Counted from the first letter of the stretch, positions 9,404-18,350 are shown. The stretch: 64,000 nucleotides of DNA from Limnobacter sp. (GCA_029866125.1 JARWZZ010000011.1:62001-126000); one strand, 5' to 3'. The notes: a model not told the origin generated them from the sequence alone. Numbers and translations: made by a program.

Positions 9404-10930
9404 ATGACAAAAACAAATATGATCAGACTTCTTAAGCCCGCTTTCAGGTCCATTCAAGCGGCTACTTTGGCCATATGCTTGGGTGCCACACCCGCATATG
9501 TTTGGGCTCAAACCAAGAGCCCATTCCCGTCGGATGCACCTGTTAATTCAAGTTCAAGCAAAAAAGTGGTGGGCGAAATCAAGTCCATCACCGGGGTTGT
9601 GAGTTTACAGACTGCGGAAGGTAAAAGTAAATTTGCCTCCACAGGTACCAAGTTGAATGTGGGCGACATTATTAATACTCAGAAGAAAAGCGGTGCAGTG
9701 CTTTTGTTTGTTGACACCACACAAATTGCCCTGCGGCCTAGCACCCAATTTGTGGTTGAGAATTATGAGTATCAACCCGAGCAACCCATTGCCGACAAAG
9801 CCGAATTCAAGTTGGTGAAGGGCGGCTTGCGAACTTTGACTGGCTTGATTGGCAAGCGTGGCACGTCAGACGCGTTTTCCATGAAAAGCGAAACGGCGAC
9901 CATCGGTATTCGAGGCACCGACTTTTCTGCGCGTATCTGTAAGGGCCGGGAGTGTGAAGACCTCGCCAAAGGTGAGAGCGAGCGTGAAGGTGTGACCAAC
10001 CTGTCCACAGTGGGCGCAGCGGGGCGTTTGTCCCAAGTAAACGGAGAAATTACAGCCAAAGCAGCGGATGGTAAACAGCGCAAGCTGGTCAAAGGGTCCG
10101 CGGTTTTTGCTGGGGATGTTATTACCTCTTCGGATGGTGGTTTTGCCGTCATTAGCTTGGCAGATGGTGGTCGTTTGACTGTGCCGGGTGGTGGGCAAAT
10201 TGAGATTGCCGCCTACCGTTATTCACCAGAGTCGCCTAAAACCTCAGTGGCATCATTCCAGTTGTTGAAAGGTGCTGTGAGGGCAGTGACTGGAGCCATC
10301 GCCAAAGCTGAGCCCAGTAACGTGAAGTTTTTCACTCAAACTGCAACGGTGGGTATTCGAGGAACTGCTTTCGACATGTCTTGCACCACAGGTCAGTCTG
10401 GTGATTTCACCTTTACCCAGTGCAGCACAGGTTCAAGTTTGAATGTGGAAATGAGGGAAGGTAGTACCCAAATCACCACGCCAGCAGGCAATTTGGTGCT
10501 CAATCAAGGTCAGTCTGCTTTTGTATTGCCGACCAATTTGATACCCAACCTTAGCCCGCAACCCTTGAATATTTTGAACAAAAACCCAAGCCCCGGCCCG
10601 CTACCAGAAAGTACGCCTGCAAACTTTGAAACATTGTCTTCAACACCCATGTCGGATTTGGGTGGGGCAGGTTCAGGCAACTCACAGAACAATCAGACCG
10701 GTCCCGCTGGAGGCCCTGACTCCAACGAACTCTACGTGGCCGTGAACGATGGCACGGTGATAGTACGAAACGGCAATGACCGACCAGTCGAAGTCAATCG
10801 GGGTGAGGGTGCAATTGTGCGCACCTTTACCAACTTGCCGCCGGTGATTTTGAATTCACCACCCCAGGTGTTGAGTCGGGATGCAACATTGTCTGCACCT
10901 GCATTTGTTGCGCCACAGTGTGCGCCTTGA
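9404..10930 (+). CDS. Secreted protein with two FecR domains
   Basis: 508-residue exported protein. A signal peptide ends near YVWAQ. Two FecR-like domains follow in tandem (~45-190 and ~210-350). Each starts with a GEI-type strand and carries the hallmark TATIGIRGTDF or TATVGIRGTAF. Each IGIRGT motif is followed by a close Cys pair (CKGREC; CTTG...TQC), which suggests disulfides in the periplasm. The C-terminal part is low-complexity. ATG 9404 is chosen because GAGG (9394-9397) lies six bases upstream; a GTG at 9392 overlaps the preceding stop. No sigma factor is adjacent, so it is unlikely to be a classic anti-sigma factor. A role as periplasmic ligand or cell-wall sensor feeding the downstream CHASE2 cyclase is inferred from position. 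Confidence 0.85.
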   Translation: MTKTNMIRLLKPAFRSIQAATLAICLGATPAYVWAQTKSPFPSDAPVNSSSSKKVVGEIKSITGVVSLQTAEGKSKFASTGTKLNVGDIINTQKKSGAVLLFVDTTQIALRPSTQFVVENYEYQPEQPIADKAEFKLVKGGLRTLTGLIGKRGTSDAFSMKSETATIGIRGTDFSARICKGRECEDLAKGESEREGVTNLSTVGAAGRLSQVNGEITAKAADGKQRKLVKGSAVFAGDVITSSDGGFAVISLADGGRLTVPGGGQIEIAAYRYSPESPKTSVASFQLLKGAVRAVTGAIAKAEPSNVKFFTQTATVGIRGTAFDMSCTTGQSGDFTFTQCSTGSSLNVEMREGSTQITTPAGNLVLNQGQSAFVLPTNLIPNLSPQPLNILNKNPSPGPLPESTPANFETLSSTPMSDLGGAGSGNSQNNQTGPAGGPDSNELYVAVNDGTVIVRNGNDRPVEVNRGEGAIVRTFTNLPPVILNSPPQVLSRDATLSAPAFVAPQCAP

Positions 10931-10958
10931 TGGACGAGATAAAGGCTAAGCCGCTGTC

Positions 10959-13208
10959 ATGAAGAAGTTTGGGAGTTTTTTTAAGAAGCTCAGGAGAATT
11001 TCCGTGGGCTTCGGCATGACAGCATTTGCTGTGGCCGTGGTGTTGGATTACGTGCCTTCTGAGGTGGTAAAGCGACTGGATTATTTGATCTATGATGTAC
11101 GGCTGCGAGCCATTGCAGCCAAATCGGAAGTAGACCCCCGCATCGTTATTGTTGATATTGACGAAAAAAGTCTAGCTGAAGAAGGGCGCTGGCCTTGGTC
11201 GCGGGAAGTGGTTGCCAAACTGGTGACCACTTTAACCGATGACCTACAGGCCGCTGTAGTTGGGTTCGACATTGTGTTTGCCGAGCCCCAAGAAAGTGAT
11301 GCCATTCCCGCATTGGAATCCATTCTCGCTAAAAAGCCCCAGTTGAAAAACTCACTGGATGCACTCAGGCCCGCTTTGCAATCTGAGTTTGACCGAGATG
11401 CTCAGCTTGCGATGACCCTCAAAGAGCGGCCTGTTGTACTCGGTTATTACTTCAATCAAAACCCCAACATCATGTCGGGTGCCATGCCCAAAGCTTTGTT
11501 TAAACAGCAACAGCTGGGTGGGCTTTCGCTTCAGTCCACCGATTGGCTGGGTTTTGGTGCAAATCTGCCTGTATTGCAGAAGCACACCGATGGTGGTTTT
11601 TTCAATCCAATTTTGGATGAGGATGGCACTGTCCGCTCCATTCCGTTGATTGCTAGGTACGAAGGCGGCTATTACCAAAGCCTTTCCCTTGCCGTTCTTC
11701 GTCGGGCTTTGGGCAACCCACAAGTTATTCCGGTTTTCCCAGAGGGCGTGCCTGACAATTACGGTGCGGTTGAATACTTTGCCCTGAAGTCTGATGAAGT
11801 TGAGCTCAATATTCCCGTAGAGCGCGGTTTGGTGTCTTTGGTGAATTTCAGGGCACGTGGTGGGCCTGATAGCGGTGGGTACCGGTACATTTCAGCCACT
11901 GATGTATTAAACGGCAGGCTTAAACCTGAAGATGTTTCCGGCAAAATTGTGTTGGTGGGCACCACCGCACCCGGTTTACTGGACCTTCGAAGCACCCCAG
12001 TAAACCCCGCTTACCCCGGCGTTGAAGTGCATGCCAATGTGCTTTCCTCCATATTGGACCAGCAACATATTTTACGACCTGAGTATGCGCAAGGAATTCT
12101 GCTAATTTCTGTTCTTGCCGTTGGCCTCACGCTGAGTATTCTGATGCCTTTGCTTTCAGCCACTTGGTCTTTGTTGGTGGCAGTTGGCGTGCTGCTGGGC
12201 AGTATCGCGGTGAATTCTTGGTTTTATTTTTCGGCAAGTTATGTGTTGCCTGTTGCGGTCGTATTGCTGCTTGTGATGGCTATTTTTATGTTTGACGTGG
12301 CCTACGGCTACTTGTCTGAGTCCAAAACCAAGAAGCAAATGGTCAACTTGTTTGGTGAATATGTAGCACCCGAGCTGGTCACCGAAATGGCTGCCGACCC
12401 CACCAGCTACAACATGGAAGGTGAGATTCGTGACATGACGGTTTTGTTTTCAGATGTGCGTGGTTTTACAACCATTTCAGAATCATTGCAACCGAATGAA
12501 TTGCGTGAATACATCAACGAATACCTCACCGTCATGTCTGAGATTATCCGCAACCACCGGGGTACGCTTGATAAATACATCGGTGATGCCATCATGGCGT
12601 TTTGGGGTGCACCCATTCCTGATAAGGACCATGCCCGGCTTGCCACCCAAGCAGCAATTGCCATGCAAGAGGAGGCCGTTCGTTTGAATGAGCGCTTCAA
12701 AGCCCGCAATTGGCCTGTGTTTGCGATGGGTGTAGGGTTGAACACCGGCCCAATGCGCGTCGGTGACATGGGCTCAAAAATTCGTCGTGCTTATACAGTG
12801 ATGGGTGATGCGGTGAACTTAGGTTCTCGCTTGGAAGGCATTACCAAAACCTATGGTGTGGGTGTGATGGTGGGGCAGCTGACGAAAGATGCGGTCACTG
12901 ACTTTGCGTTTCAGGAAATGGACAAGGTGAAGGTGAAGGGCAAAGATGAACCTGTTTCTATTTACTTACCCTTGGGCGAAAGTGCCAAACTGACGGCTGA
13001 GCAAAAGCACAATGCTGACCTTTGGCATGAGGCCTTGGCCGACTTTCGTGCACAACGTTGGGATGAGGCGCTTACACGCTTACACACTTTAGAGCAGGCC
13101 ACAGGGCCCCTTGAATTGTATGAACTGTACAGGTCACGTATTGCTTACTTCAAAGCCAACCCCCCACCACCAGAGTGGGATGGGGTGACCAAGTTTGATA
13201 CAAAGTAG
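10959..13208 (+). CDS. CHASE2-domain class III adenylate cyclase
   Basis: 749-residue membrane sensor that should make cAMP in the cytoplasm. One transmembrane helix (~15-33) is followed by a periplasmic CHASE2 domain (~45-360), three helices (~370-445) and a class III cyclase domain (~490-680). Metal-binding Asp499 (FSDVRGF) and Asp543 (YIGDAIM), adenine-selecting Lys539 (DKYIGD) and Asp617, and transition-state Asn620 and Arg624 (GDAVNLGSRLE) are all present, so it is predicted active and ATP-specific. It follows the FecR gene by 28 bases and probably shares its transcript. The only cNMP-binding protein visible nearby is the patatin lipase. The tail ending in FDTK contains a Pro-rich turn. 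Confidence 0.93.
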   Translation: MKKFGSFFKKLRRISVGFGMTAFAVAVVLDYVPSEVVKRLDYLIYDVRLRAIAAKSEVDPRIVIVDIDEKSLAEEGRWPWSREVVAKLVTTLTDDLQAAVVGFDIVFAEPQESDAIPALESILAKKPQLKNSLDALRPALQSEFDRDAQLAMTLKERPVVLGYYFNQNPNIMSGAMPKALFKQQQLGGLSLQSTDWLGFGANLPVLQKHTDGGFFNPILDEDGTVRSIPLIARYEGGYYQSLSLAVLRRALGNPQVIPVFPEGVPDNYGAVEYFALKSDEVELNIPVERGLVSLVNFRARGGPDSGGYRYISATDVLNGRLKPEDVSGKIVLVGTTAPGLLDLRSTPVNPAYPGVEVHANVLSSILDQQHILRPEYAQGILLISVLAVGLTLSILMPLLSATWSLLVAVGVLLGSIAVNSWFYFSASYVLPVAVVLLLVMAIFMFDVAYGYLSESKTKKQMVNLFGEYVAPELVTEMAADPTSYNMEGEIRDMTVLFSDVRGFTTISESLQPNELREYINEYLTVMSEIIRNHRGTLDKYIGDAIMAFWGAPIPDKDHARLATQAAIAMQEEAVRLNERFKARNWPVFAMGVGLNTGPMRVGDMGSKIRRAYTVMGDAVNLGSRLEGITKTYGVGVMVGQLTKDAVTDFAFQEMDKVKVKGKDEPVSIYLPLGESAKLTAEQKHNADLWHEALADFRAQRWDEALTRLHTLEQATGPLELYELYRSRIAYFKANPPPPEWDGVTKFDTK

Positions 13209-13236
13209 TCAATTAGTAGTCAATTAGTAGTCAATT
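13206..13236. repeat. 11-bp tandem repeat at the cyclase stop codon
   Basis: Nearly three head-to-tail copies of TAGTCAATTAG. The first TAG is the stop codon of the cyclase gene. The repeat lies between convergent genes. Confidence 0.9.
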
Positions 13237-13262
13237 CAAAAGTTGTGAATTAGAAAAGCGGA

Positions 13263-14084
13263 TTACCAGTAGAAAAACACAGAAACAATGTGCGCGGTGA
13301 GTGAGGCCAACAAACCAAACGACACCGGCACATGAATAGCCAACCACAGTTCCAACCAGTACTTATAGCGGTAATACTTTCTAAGTTGTTTGAGGTACAG
13401 CAAGCGTTGGGCTTGGTTTTGGTACAAGGCGTAAATCGAGCTGGGGTCAACATCTGATGTTTTTTGCAGAAAATTAACAGCAGCCTCGGTTTTGCAATTT
13501 TTAACTTCACCAACCCGACGCTCGGACTTTTTGTTGTAAATGCCCTGCGCCAGTGAGGCAGCAACCACCCCCGTCAAGCTTGCTGTGTTGATGTCTTTGT
13601 TCATTTTCGCGGCATCTTTGTCCAAGGAGTCAATGCGACTCACAATGTCTTCAGGGCTTAAGCGATTCAATACATCGGACATGTCTTTTGGGTTTTTGAC
13701 GTAAAGCCCCAAGCCCCAAATGCCCGAAAAAATGGTGAGCATCATCAACACATATGCCAAGGAATGTACATTCCAACCAAGCTGAAAACCTGCGTGTAAA
13801 GTGCCGACAAGAATGAGCGAGAGCCCCAGGTAGATGTGAGCCGACACCCAAGCCCTTAAATTGCCGCTGCCACCCGTATAACTGCGCTTGCGTACACCCA
13901 GCCACATCAACCAAAGTATGAGGAGTGCACCAATGGTGCCCAAGGTGTAACCCAGCGGGGTGCCGCCGTTGGATACAACGCGGGGCTCATCCAGCACATA
14001 AGCAAAACCACTGCTAACGCTGAGTAGCAAACCCCATTTGAGAAATTTAAAATTACCGTAATTGAATAGATTGTCTTGGATCAT
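13263..14084 (-). CDS. Multi-pass membrane protein of unknown function, histidine-bearing helices
   Basis: 273 residues. Four helices are visible in the N-terminal half (~15-33, 43-62, 81-101, 110-128), then a soluble, charged ~115-residue loop, then a final hydrophobic segment (~243-270). Histidines fall inside or at the edge of helices (AHIYLG, GTLHAGF, VHSLAY, AIHVPVSF, LTAHIVS), which is reminiscent of b-type haem or ferric-reductase-like membrane domains. That resemblance is inference. The start has GGGAG 11 bases upstream. It is convergent with the cyclase gene and divergent from the cytochrome c maturation operon. The closeness to ccm genes fits a haem link but proves nothing. Confidence 0.75.
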   Translation of the reverse strand: MIQDNLFNYGNFKFLKWGLLLSVSSGFAYVLDEPRVVSNGGTPLGYTLGTIGALLILWLMWLGVRKRSYTGGSGNLRAWVSAHIYLGLSLILVGTLHAGFQLGWNVHSLAYVLMMLTIFSGIWGLGLYVKNPKDMSDVLNRLSPEDIVSRIDSLDKDAAKMNKDINTASLTGVVAASLAQGIYNKKSERRVGEVKNCKTEAAVNFLQKTSDVDPSSIYALYQNQAQRLLYLKQLRKYYRYKYWLELWLAIHVPVSFGLLASLTAHIVSVFFYW

Positions 14085-14212
14085 CGGAAAGCCGACTCCC
14101 TACAAATAAGCGAGTTATACCAATAGAAACCGGGAATGTATTGAAGCTGTGCAACAATGTTACGCTAGCTTTCGATATTTTTAAATTACATCGTTGTGAC
14201 AGAGGTTAAAAC

Positions 14213-15544
14213 GTGAGCCTTACAGCTGCTCTGGTCTTGGTTATTTTGTTTTCGTCCGTGCTGTGGTCAGTGTATTGGGTCTGGAGCGGTCCTCGTCAAC
14301 ACAGTGCATTTTTACACAATACGTCTGGTTCTGGGATTGAGGGGTCCCCCGAGTGGGGCGCACTGGTCGCCCAACGTAGGGAGATTGAACAAGACCCCAC
14401 ATTGGATGATGCCACACGTCAAGAATTGATCGAAGGGTGGCATCAAATGGCCGATCAAACTCGGGCTGTGGTGAATCGCCACCCCGTACTTGCCAACGAC
14501 TTGAATGTGGCGCCCAGTTTTGGCAAACGCTGGGCCTTGGCGCTGGCCTTACTGGGTTTGGCCTTGGGACTTACCTACATGGTGGGCGGTATCCATGGCT
14601 CATCATTTGAATACCGTGCGGGTTCACAAAACGGCTTGGATTCTGGCCCCTTGGCTCAAGTTGGTGACACAGGCTCTGCAGCGGGCCAAGGCTTAAGTGC
14701 GGACCAAGCGTTGGCTGCGGGCAAAGGCCACCCGGGTGATGGGCAGCCTTTGGAGGCGCGTATTGAAGCCCTTCAAACACGGCTGAAAACCAACCCAGAA
14801 GATGTGAATGGCTGGGTGCTTCTGTCGCGTACACAGGCCGCATTAACCCAATACGCTGACAGCGCCCAAAGCTTACGCAAAGCGCTGGCATTGGTGCCAG
14901 ACCATCCTGCCTTGTTGGCAGACCTTGCCGACATGCTGGCCATGTCCAACAACCGCAGCATGGAAGGCGAGCCTACTCAACTGGTTTCCAAAGCTTTGCA
15001 AGGCGACCCCACGCATGAAAAGTCACTTGCATTGGCAGCAACTGCAGCAGAGCAACGTGGGGATACAAAAGCCGCACAGGCTTTTTGGGCAAGGCTAACC
15101 GAGGTTGAGCAAGCCAATCTGGCTACATCAAACAATGCGCCCAACAGCGCACCGAACAATGCGGCTGGTCAAGTTGCGGCAGGCGGGCTTTTGACTGTGA
15201 ATATTGGATTGAACCCCGCTCAGCTGCAAAGCGTGCAAGCGCAATCGGTGTTGTTTGTGTTTTTGAAGGCCGAAGCGGGGCCCGGTATGCCTTTGGCTGC
15301 TGTCCGCGTACCTGCTGCTTCATTGCAGCCTGGCATTAATTCAGTGGACTTGAAAGAGGCCAACTTATTGCAAAGTCGCAAGTTGGCTGATTTGCCCGAC
15401 AATTTGTATTTACAAGTCAGGCTTGCTGTCAACGGCACGCCTGACCCAAACCCCGCTGATTCACTGAGCGCATGGCAAAAAGTGGAAAAATCCAAATTGG
15501 GTCAGGGTCAAGCTTTTGATGTGACTTTGCAAACCTCAAAGTGA
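14213..15544 (+). CDS. ccmI: Cytochrome c maturation protein CcmI (CycH)
   Basis: Apocytochrome c chaperone of the haem ligation complex, 443 residues. A first helix (~5-25) leads into a short cytoplasmic segment with DPTLDDATRQELIEGW, then a second helix (~106-125). A periplasmic TPR part (~180-295) follows, and a C-terminal beta domain (~320-443) carries LFVFLKAEAGPGMPLAAVRV, typical of CcmI. The start is GTG with AGAGG seven bases upstream. It is the first gene of the operon, whereas ccmI more usually closes ccm operons. Its TGA overlaps the next ATG by one base (TGATG). Confidence 0.9.
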   Translation: MSLTAALVLVILFSSVLWSVYWVWSGPRQHSAFLHNTSGSGIEGSPEWGALVAQRREIEQDPTLDDATRQELIEGWHQMADQTRAVVNRHPVLANDLNVAPSFGKRWALALALLGLALGLTYMVGGIHGSSFEYRAGSQNGLDSGPLAQVGDTGSAAGQGLSADQALAAGKGHPGDGQPLEARIEALQTRLKTNPEDVNGWVLLSRTQAALTQYADSAQSLRKALALVPDHPALLADLADMLAMSNNRSMEGEPTQLVSKALQGDPTHEKSLALAATAAEQRGDTKAAQAFWARLTEVEQANLATSNNAPNSAPNNAAGQVAAGGLLTVNIGLNPAQLQSVQAQSVLFVFLKAEAGPGMPLAAVRVPAASLQPGINSVDLKEANLLQSRKLADLPDNLYLQVRLAVNGTPDPNPADSLSAWQKVEKSKLGQGQAFDVTLQTSK

Positions 15545-17016
15545 TGGCTGCTGCTTTGCGTTTTCAAGAGTCGGGCTTGAGTGCTGGCGGCGTCCCGCTG
15601 CTGGGCGCATTCGACCTTGCATTGACCCAAGGGGTTTTGACTCTATTGACCGGGCCCAATGGGGCAGGCAAGTCGAGTTTACTTCGGTGGGTTGCCAATT
15701 CTGCTGGCGCGGAAAGTTATTTGTTTGCTGGGGAATTGGGTTTGCGCGCAGAGCTGAGCGTATTCAACCAAGCCTTGTTTTTTGCCCAATTGTTTTCATC
15801 AGCGGAATCGTCATCCGGAAGTAGGGCGCATAGCCAGAGGCAGCAACTGAGCCAGCACGTCAATCATATTTTGAGTCATGTGGGCTTGTTGGACTGGTCT
15901 GATGAAAAGGTGGGCACACTTTCATCGGGGCAACGGGTTAGGCTGGGTTTGTGTGGTTTGTTGTTGTCCAACCGCAAGTTGTGGTTATTGGATGAGCCAC
16001 TGAACGCGCTGGACAACCAAAGTATTGAGCTTTTGGCCTTGTCAATTGCACAGCATTTAAACGCGGGTGGCTTGGTGCTAATGGCCTCTCATGCCGATGT
16101 GGGGCTGTTAACCCAGTTTCAGGCCAATATACGTATTGAACACTTTCACATTCAATCTGGCAACCTGATGCTGCAAGCTGCGGCGCATCCACACGGCAGC
16201 GCGCCTTCTGCTTTGCCCAGTTCGGAAGAAGGCGGTGTTCATTTAAACCAGCCGGCACCTCAAATCGCCAACCAGTTCGCCAACCAGATCGCCAACCAGA
16301 TCGCCAATCAATCCGCCCATCAACCTGCGGGCAGTCATCTTAAAATGCTGCTCAAACGGGAATGGAGTTTGGTGTTGGGCAACCCTCAAAGCATGTTGTG
16401 GGCGGCTTTGTTTCATTGGATGATTCTGACTTTCTTCGGTTTGTCGCTGATTAAGTCGGATTTGGACGCATCAAGGGGTGCGATTTGGGTCAGCTCCATT
16501 TTGGCCATTCTCTTGTTGGCCAAAGATTGGTTTTCTGAAGACCAGCGGTGTGGCTGGATGGGTATTTTGGTTCAAACCCAGCAAGCCAGCAATCGAGCTG
16601 AGGGACGAACGGGAATTTTGTCCGCTTACTGGTTGTCCAAAGTCGTGCTCAGCATTTCGATTCAAATTGTGTCCGTGTTGCCAGTGGCTCTGATTGCAGC
16701 TGTCCAGTTTGGCCTAAATGGCTTTCAAATGTTGGATTTGCTGTTTAGCCTTGCTTTGGGCTTGGCTGCAGCTGCCCCACTTTTGGCTTTGGTGTCCTTG
16801 ATGGTGTTAATGACCCGTGGCGGCGCAGTGCTTGTGTATGTTTTGGCTCTTCCATTGTTGGTTCCAGTCATGGTTTTCGGGCTGGAGGGAAGTCAAGCGC
16901 AAGAATTGGGTCGCAGCACTCTCGCGCCTTGGCTTGTATTGGGTAGCATGGCGTGTTTGGGCCTATTATTGGGCCCTTGGCTTGGGCGTCGATTAATGAT
17001 TTTGATTCAGGAGTAA
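15544..17016 (+). CDS. ccmAB: CcmA-CcmB fusion: haem exporter ATPase joined to its permease
   Basis: One 490-residue frame holds both subunits of the ABC transporter of system I cytochrome c maturation, which releases holo-CcmE. The ATPase half (~1-215) has Walker A GPNGAGKSS (37-45), the signature LSSGQ (126-130), Walker B LLDEP (Asp150) and an H-loop MASHAD. The permease half (~265-490) has the six-helix CcmB pattern, opening with LKREWSLVLGNPQSML. Between them is a Gln/Asn/Ala linker of five 4-residue repeats (IANQ FANQ IANQ IANQ SAHQ, ~241-260). Each half has the normal length of the separate protein, so nothing appears lost. These subunits are usually encoded by separate genes. No stop or frameshift separates the halves in this sequence. 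Confidence 0.92.
   Translation: MAAALRFQESGLSAGGVPLLGAFDLALTQGVLTLLTGPNGAGKSSLLRWVANSAGAESYLFAGELGLRAELSVFNQALFFAQLFSSAESSSGSRAHSQRQQLSQHVNHILSHVGLLDWSDEKVGTLSSGQRVRLGLCGLLLSNRKLWLLDEPLNALDNQSIELLALSIAQHLNAGGLVLMASHADVGLLTQFQANIRIEHFHIQSGNLMLQAAAHPHGSAPSALPSSEEGGVHLNQPAPQIANQFANQIANQIANQSAHQPAGSHLKMLLKREWSLVLGNPQSMLWAALFHWMILTFFGLSLIKSDLDASRGAIWVSSILAILLLAKDWFSEDQRCGWMGILVQTQQASNRAEGRTGILSAYWLSKVVLSISIQIVSVLPVALIAAVQFGLNGFQMLDLLFSLALGLAAAAPLLALVSLMVLMTRGGAVLVYVLALPLLVPVMVFGLEGSQAQELGRSTLAPWLVLGSMACLGLLLGPWLGRRLMILIQE
16264..16323 (+). repeat. 12-bp repeat encoding the CcmA-CcmB linker
   Basis: Five consecutive units of the type ATCGCCAACCAG; the first four are nearly identical and the fifth is more diverged. 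They encode x-A-N/H-Q. The high DNA identity suggests a recent tandem expansion that lengthened the linker. Confidence 0.9.
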
Positions 17017-17018
17017 AC

Positions 17019-17717
17019 ATGCTCAAGCAACTGGCGTCTCCGCCGAAGTTCTTGAAGCTGGCAGGGCAAGTCAATCCTTACCTGTATGGCATGGGCGCAT
17101 TGTTATTGGCCCTAGGCTTGTGGTTTGGCCTTTTTCAAGCGCCTGCGGATTTTCAGCAAGGCGAGGTCTATCGCGCCATTTATGTTCATGTGCCTGCTGC
17201 TTGGATGTCCATGTTTTTGTACTTGGTTGCTTGCGGGTACGGAATACTTAACTGGATTTACCGCGCCGACGTGGCTGCCGTGATGATGCGCAGTGCACTG
17301 CCCACGGGTGCTTGGATGACCTTTTTGGCTTTGGTCACTGGGGCGCTGTGGGGCAAGCCCACTTGGGGAACCTATTGGGTGTGGGATGCGCGGATGACTT
17401 CCGAGTTACTCCTGCTGTTCATTTATTTGGGTTTAATGGCTTTGGGTCAATTGACGCGTGACCCTTCCAAAGCCGACCGTTTGTTGGCCATCGCATTGTT
17501 GATCGGTGTGGTGAACATACCGCTTATTTACCTCAGCGTGGTGTTTATGAACACGCTTCACCAAGGGTACAGCGTGTCCATGCAAGGCAGCCGCATTCAC
17601 CCAGACATTGCTGTGGGGATGTGGCTTAGCGTATTCGGTTTTTGGTTATTGTGTGCTGCCAATATGCTGCGGAGGGCACAGTGTTTATTGATTCAAAGAA
17701 GATCGCAGGTGGTGTAG
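17019..17717 (+). CDS. ccmC: Haem exporter protein CcmC
   Basis: 232-residue six-helix inner-membrane protein that loads haem onto CcmE. It carries the tryptophan-rich WWD segment (WGTYWVWDARMTSELLL) between two external histidines (YVHVPAAW and NTLHQG), the known haem ligands of the family. ATG 17019 has AGGAG (17009-17013) five bases upstream and begins MLKQLASP. An in-frame extension reaching back into the ccmAB gene has no ribosome site and is not used. Confidence 0.96.
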   Translation: MLKQLASPPKFLKLAGQVNPYLYGMGALLLALGLWFGLFQAPADFQQGEVYRAIYVHVPAAWMSMFLYLVACGYGILNWIYRADVAAVMMRSALPTGAWMTFLALVTGALWGKPTWGTYWVWDARMTSELLLLFIYLGLMALGQLTRDPSKADRLLAIALLIGVVNIPLIYLSVVFMNTLHQGYSVSMQGSRIHPDIAVGMWLSVFGFWLLCAANMLRRAQCLLIQRRSQVV

Positions 17718-17719
17718 CA

Positions 17720-17920
17720 ATGTTGGATGCATGGCAAACCGTATGGGTGTGTGTGGTGCTTAGCGTGCTGGTTTTGGCGCTTGATGCGTGGTTTGCAGGG
17801 CGCAAAGCAGGTATTGAGAAAGCATCTGCCTTGGCTGAAAAGCGTGCCCTGAGGCAAAAGCAATTGAGCTCGGGTAGCCCGGTTAACAAAACGCAAGGGG
17901 ACGCACATGAGCAACGGTGA
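17720..17920 (+). CDS. ccmD: CcmD, small haem exporter subunit
   Basis: 66 residues with one N-terminal helix (TVWVCVVLSVLVLALDAWF) and a basic cytoplasmic tail (RKAGIEKASALAEKRALRQ), the standard CcmD layout. CcmD helps free holo-CcmE from CcmABC. It begins two bases after the ccmC stop and overlaps ccmE by 14 bases. Confidence 0.88.
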   Translation: MLDAWQTVWVCVVLSVLVLALDAWFAGRKAGIEKASALAEKRALRQKQLSSGSPVNKTQGDAHEQR

Positions 17921-18350
17921 AGAAAAATCAATCAGCAGCCTTATGTCCAAGCCTCGCTCACGCCGTGTGCTTTGGTTGTTGGCGATTTTGGTGGTGGTTG
18001 CAGGTTTTGGGTTTTCCTTGTTCAAAGTCTTTAGCGACAACTTGGTGTTTTTTTACACACCTTCCCAAATCTTGAATGGCGACACTCCCAAAGGGCAAAA
18101 GTCCTATCGGCTCGGCGGCATGGTCGTGGTGGGCAGTGTGCAGCGGGAACCAGATTCCTTGCTTGTGCGTTTTGTGGTGTCAGACAAAGGGCAAACTGTG
18201 CCAGTGGAATTCAAGGGCATATTGCCGGATTTGTTCAAAGAAGGCACAGGCGTAGTGGCTGACGGGGCTTGGAATGGGCAGGTTTTTACTGCCTCTGAAG
18301 TACTTGCCAAACACGATGAAAATTACATGCCACCCGGAGTGGAAAAATGA
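17907..18350 (+). CDS. ccmE: Periplasmic haem chaperone CcmE
   Basis: 147 residues with an N-terminal signal anchor (~21-43) and an OB-fold periplasmic domain. The haem-binding histidine is His136 in AKHDENY, with the following Tyr140 conserved. It carries haem from CcmC to CcmF. AGGGG lies just upstream of the ATG. The last four bases overlap ccmF (ATGA). Confidence 0.97.
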   Translation: MSNGEEKSISSLMSKPRSRRVLWLLAILVVVAGFGFSLFKVFSDNLVFFYTPSQILNGDTPKGQKSYRLGGMVVVGSVQREPDSLLVRFVVSDKGQTVPVEFKGILPDLFKEGTGVVADGAWNGQVFTASEVLAKHDENYMPPGVEK

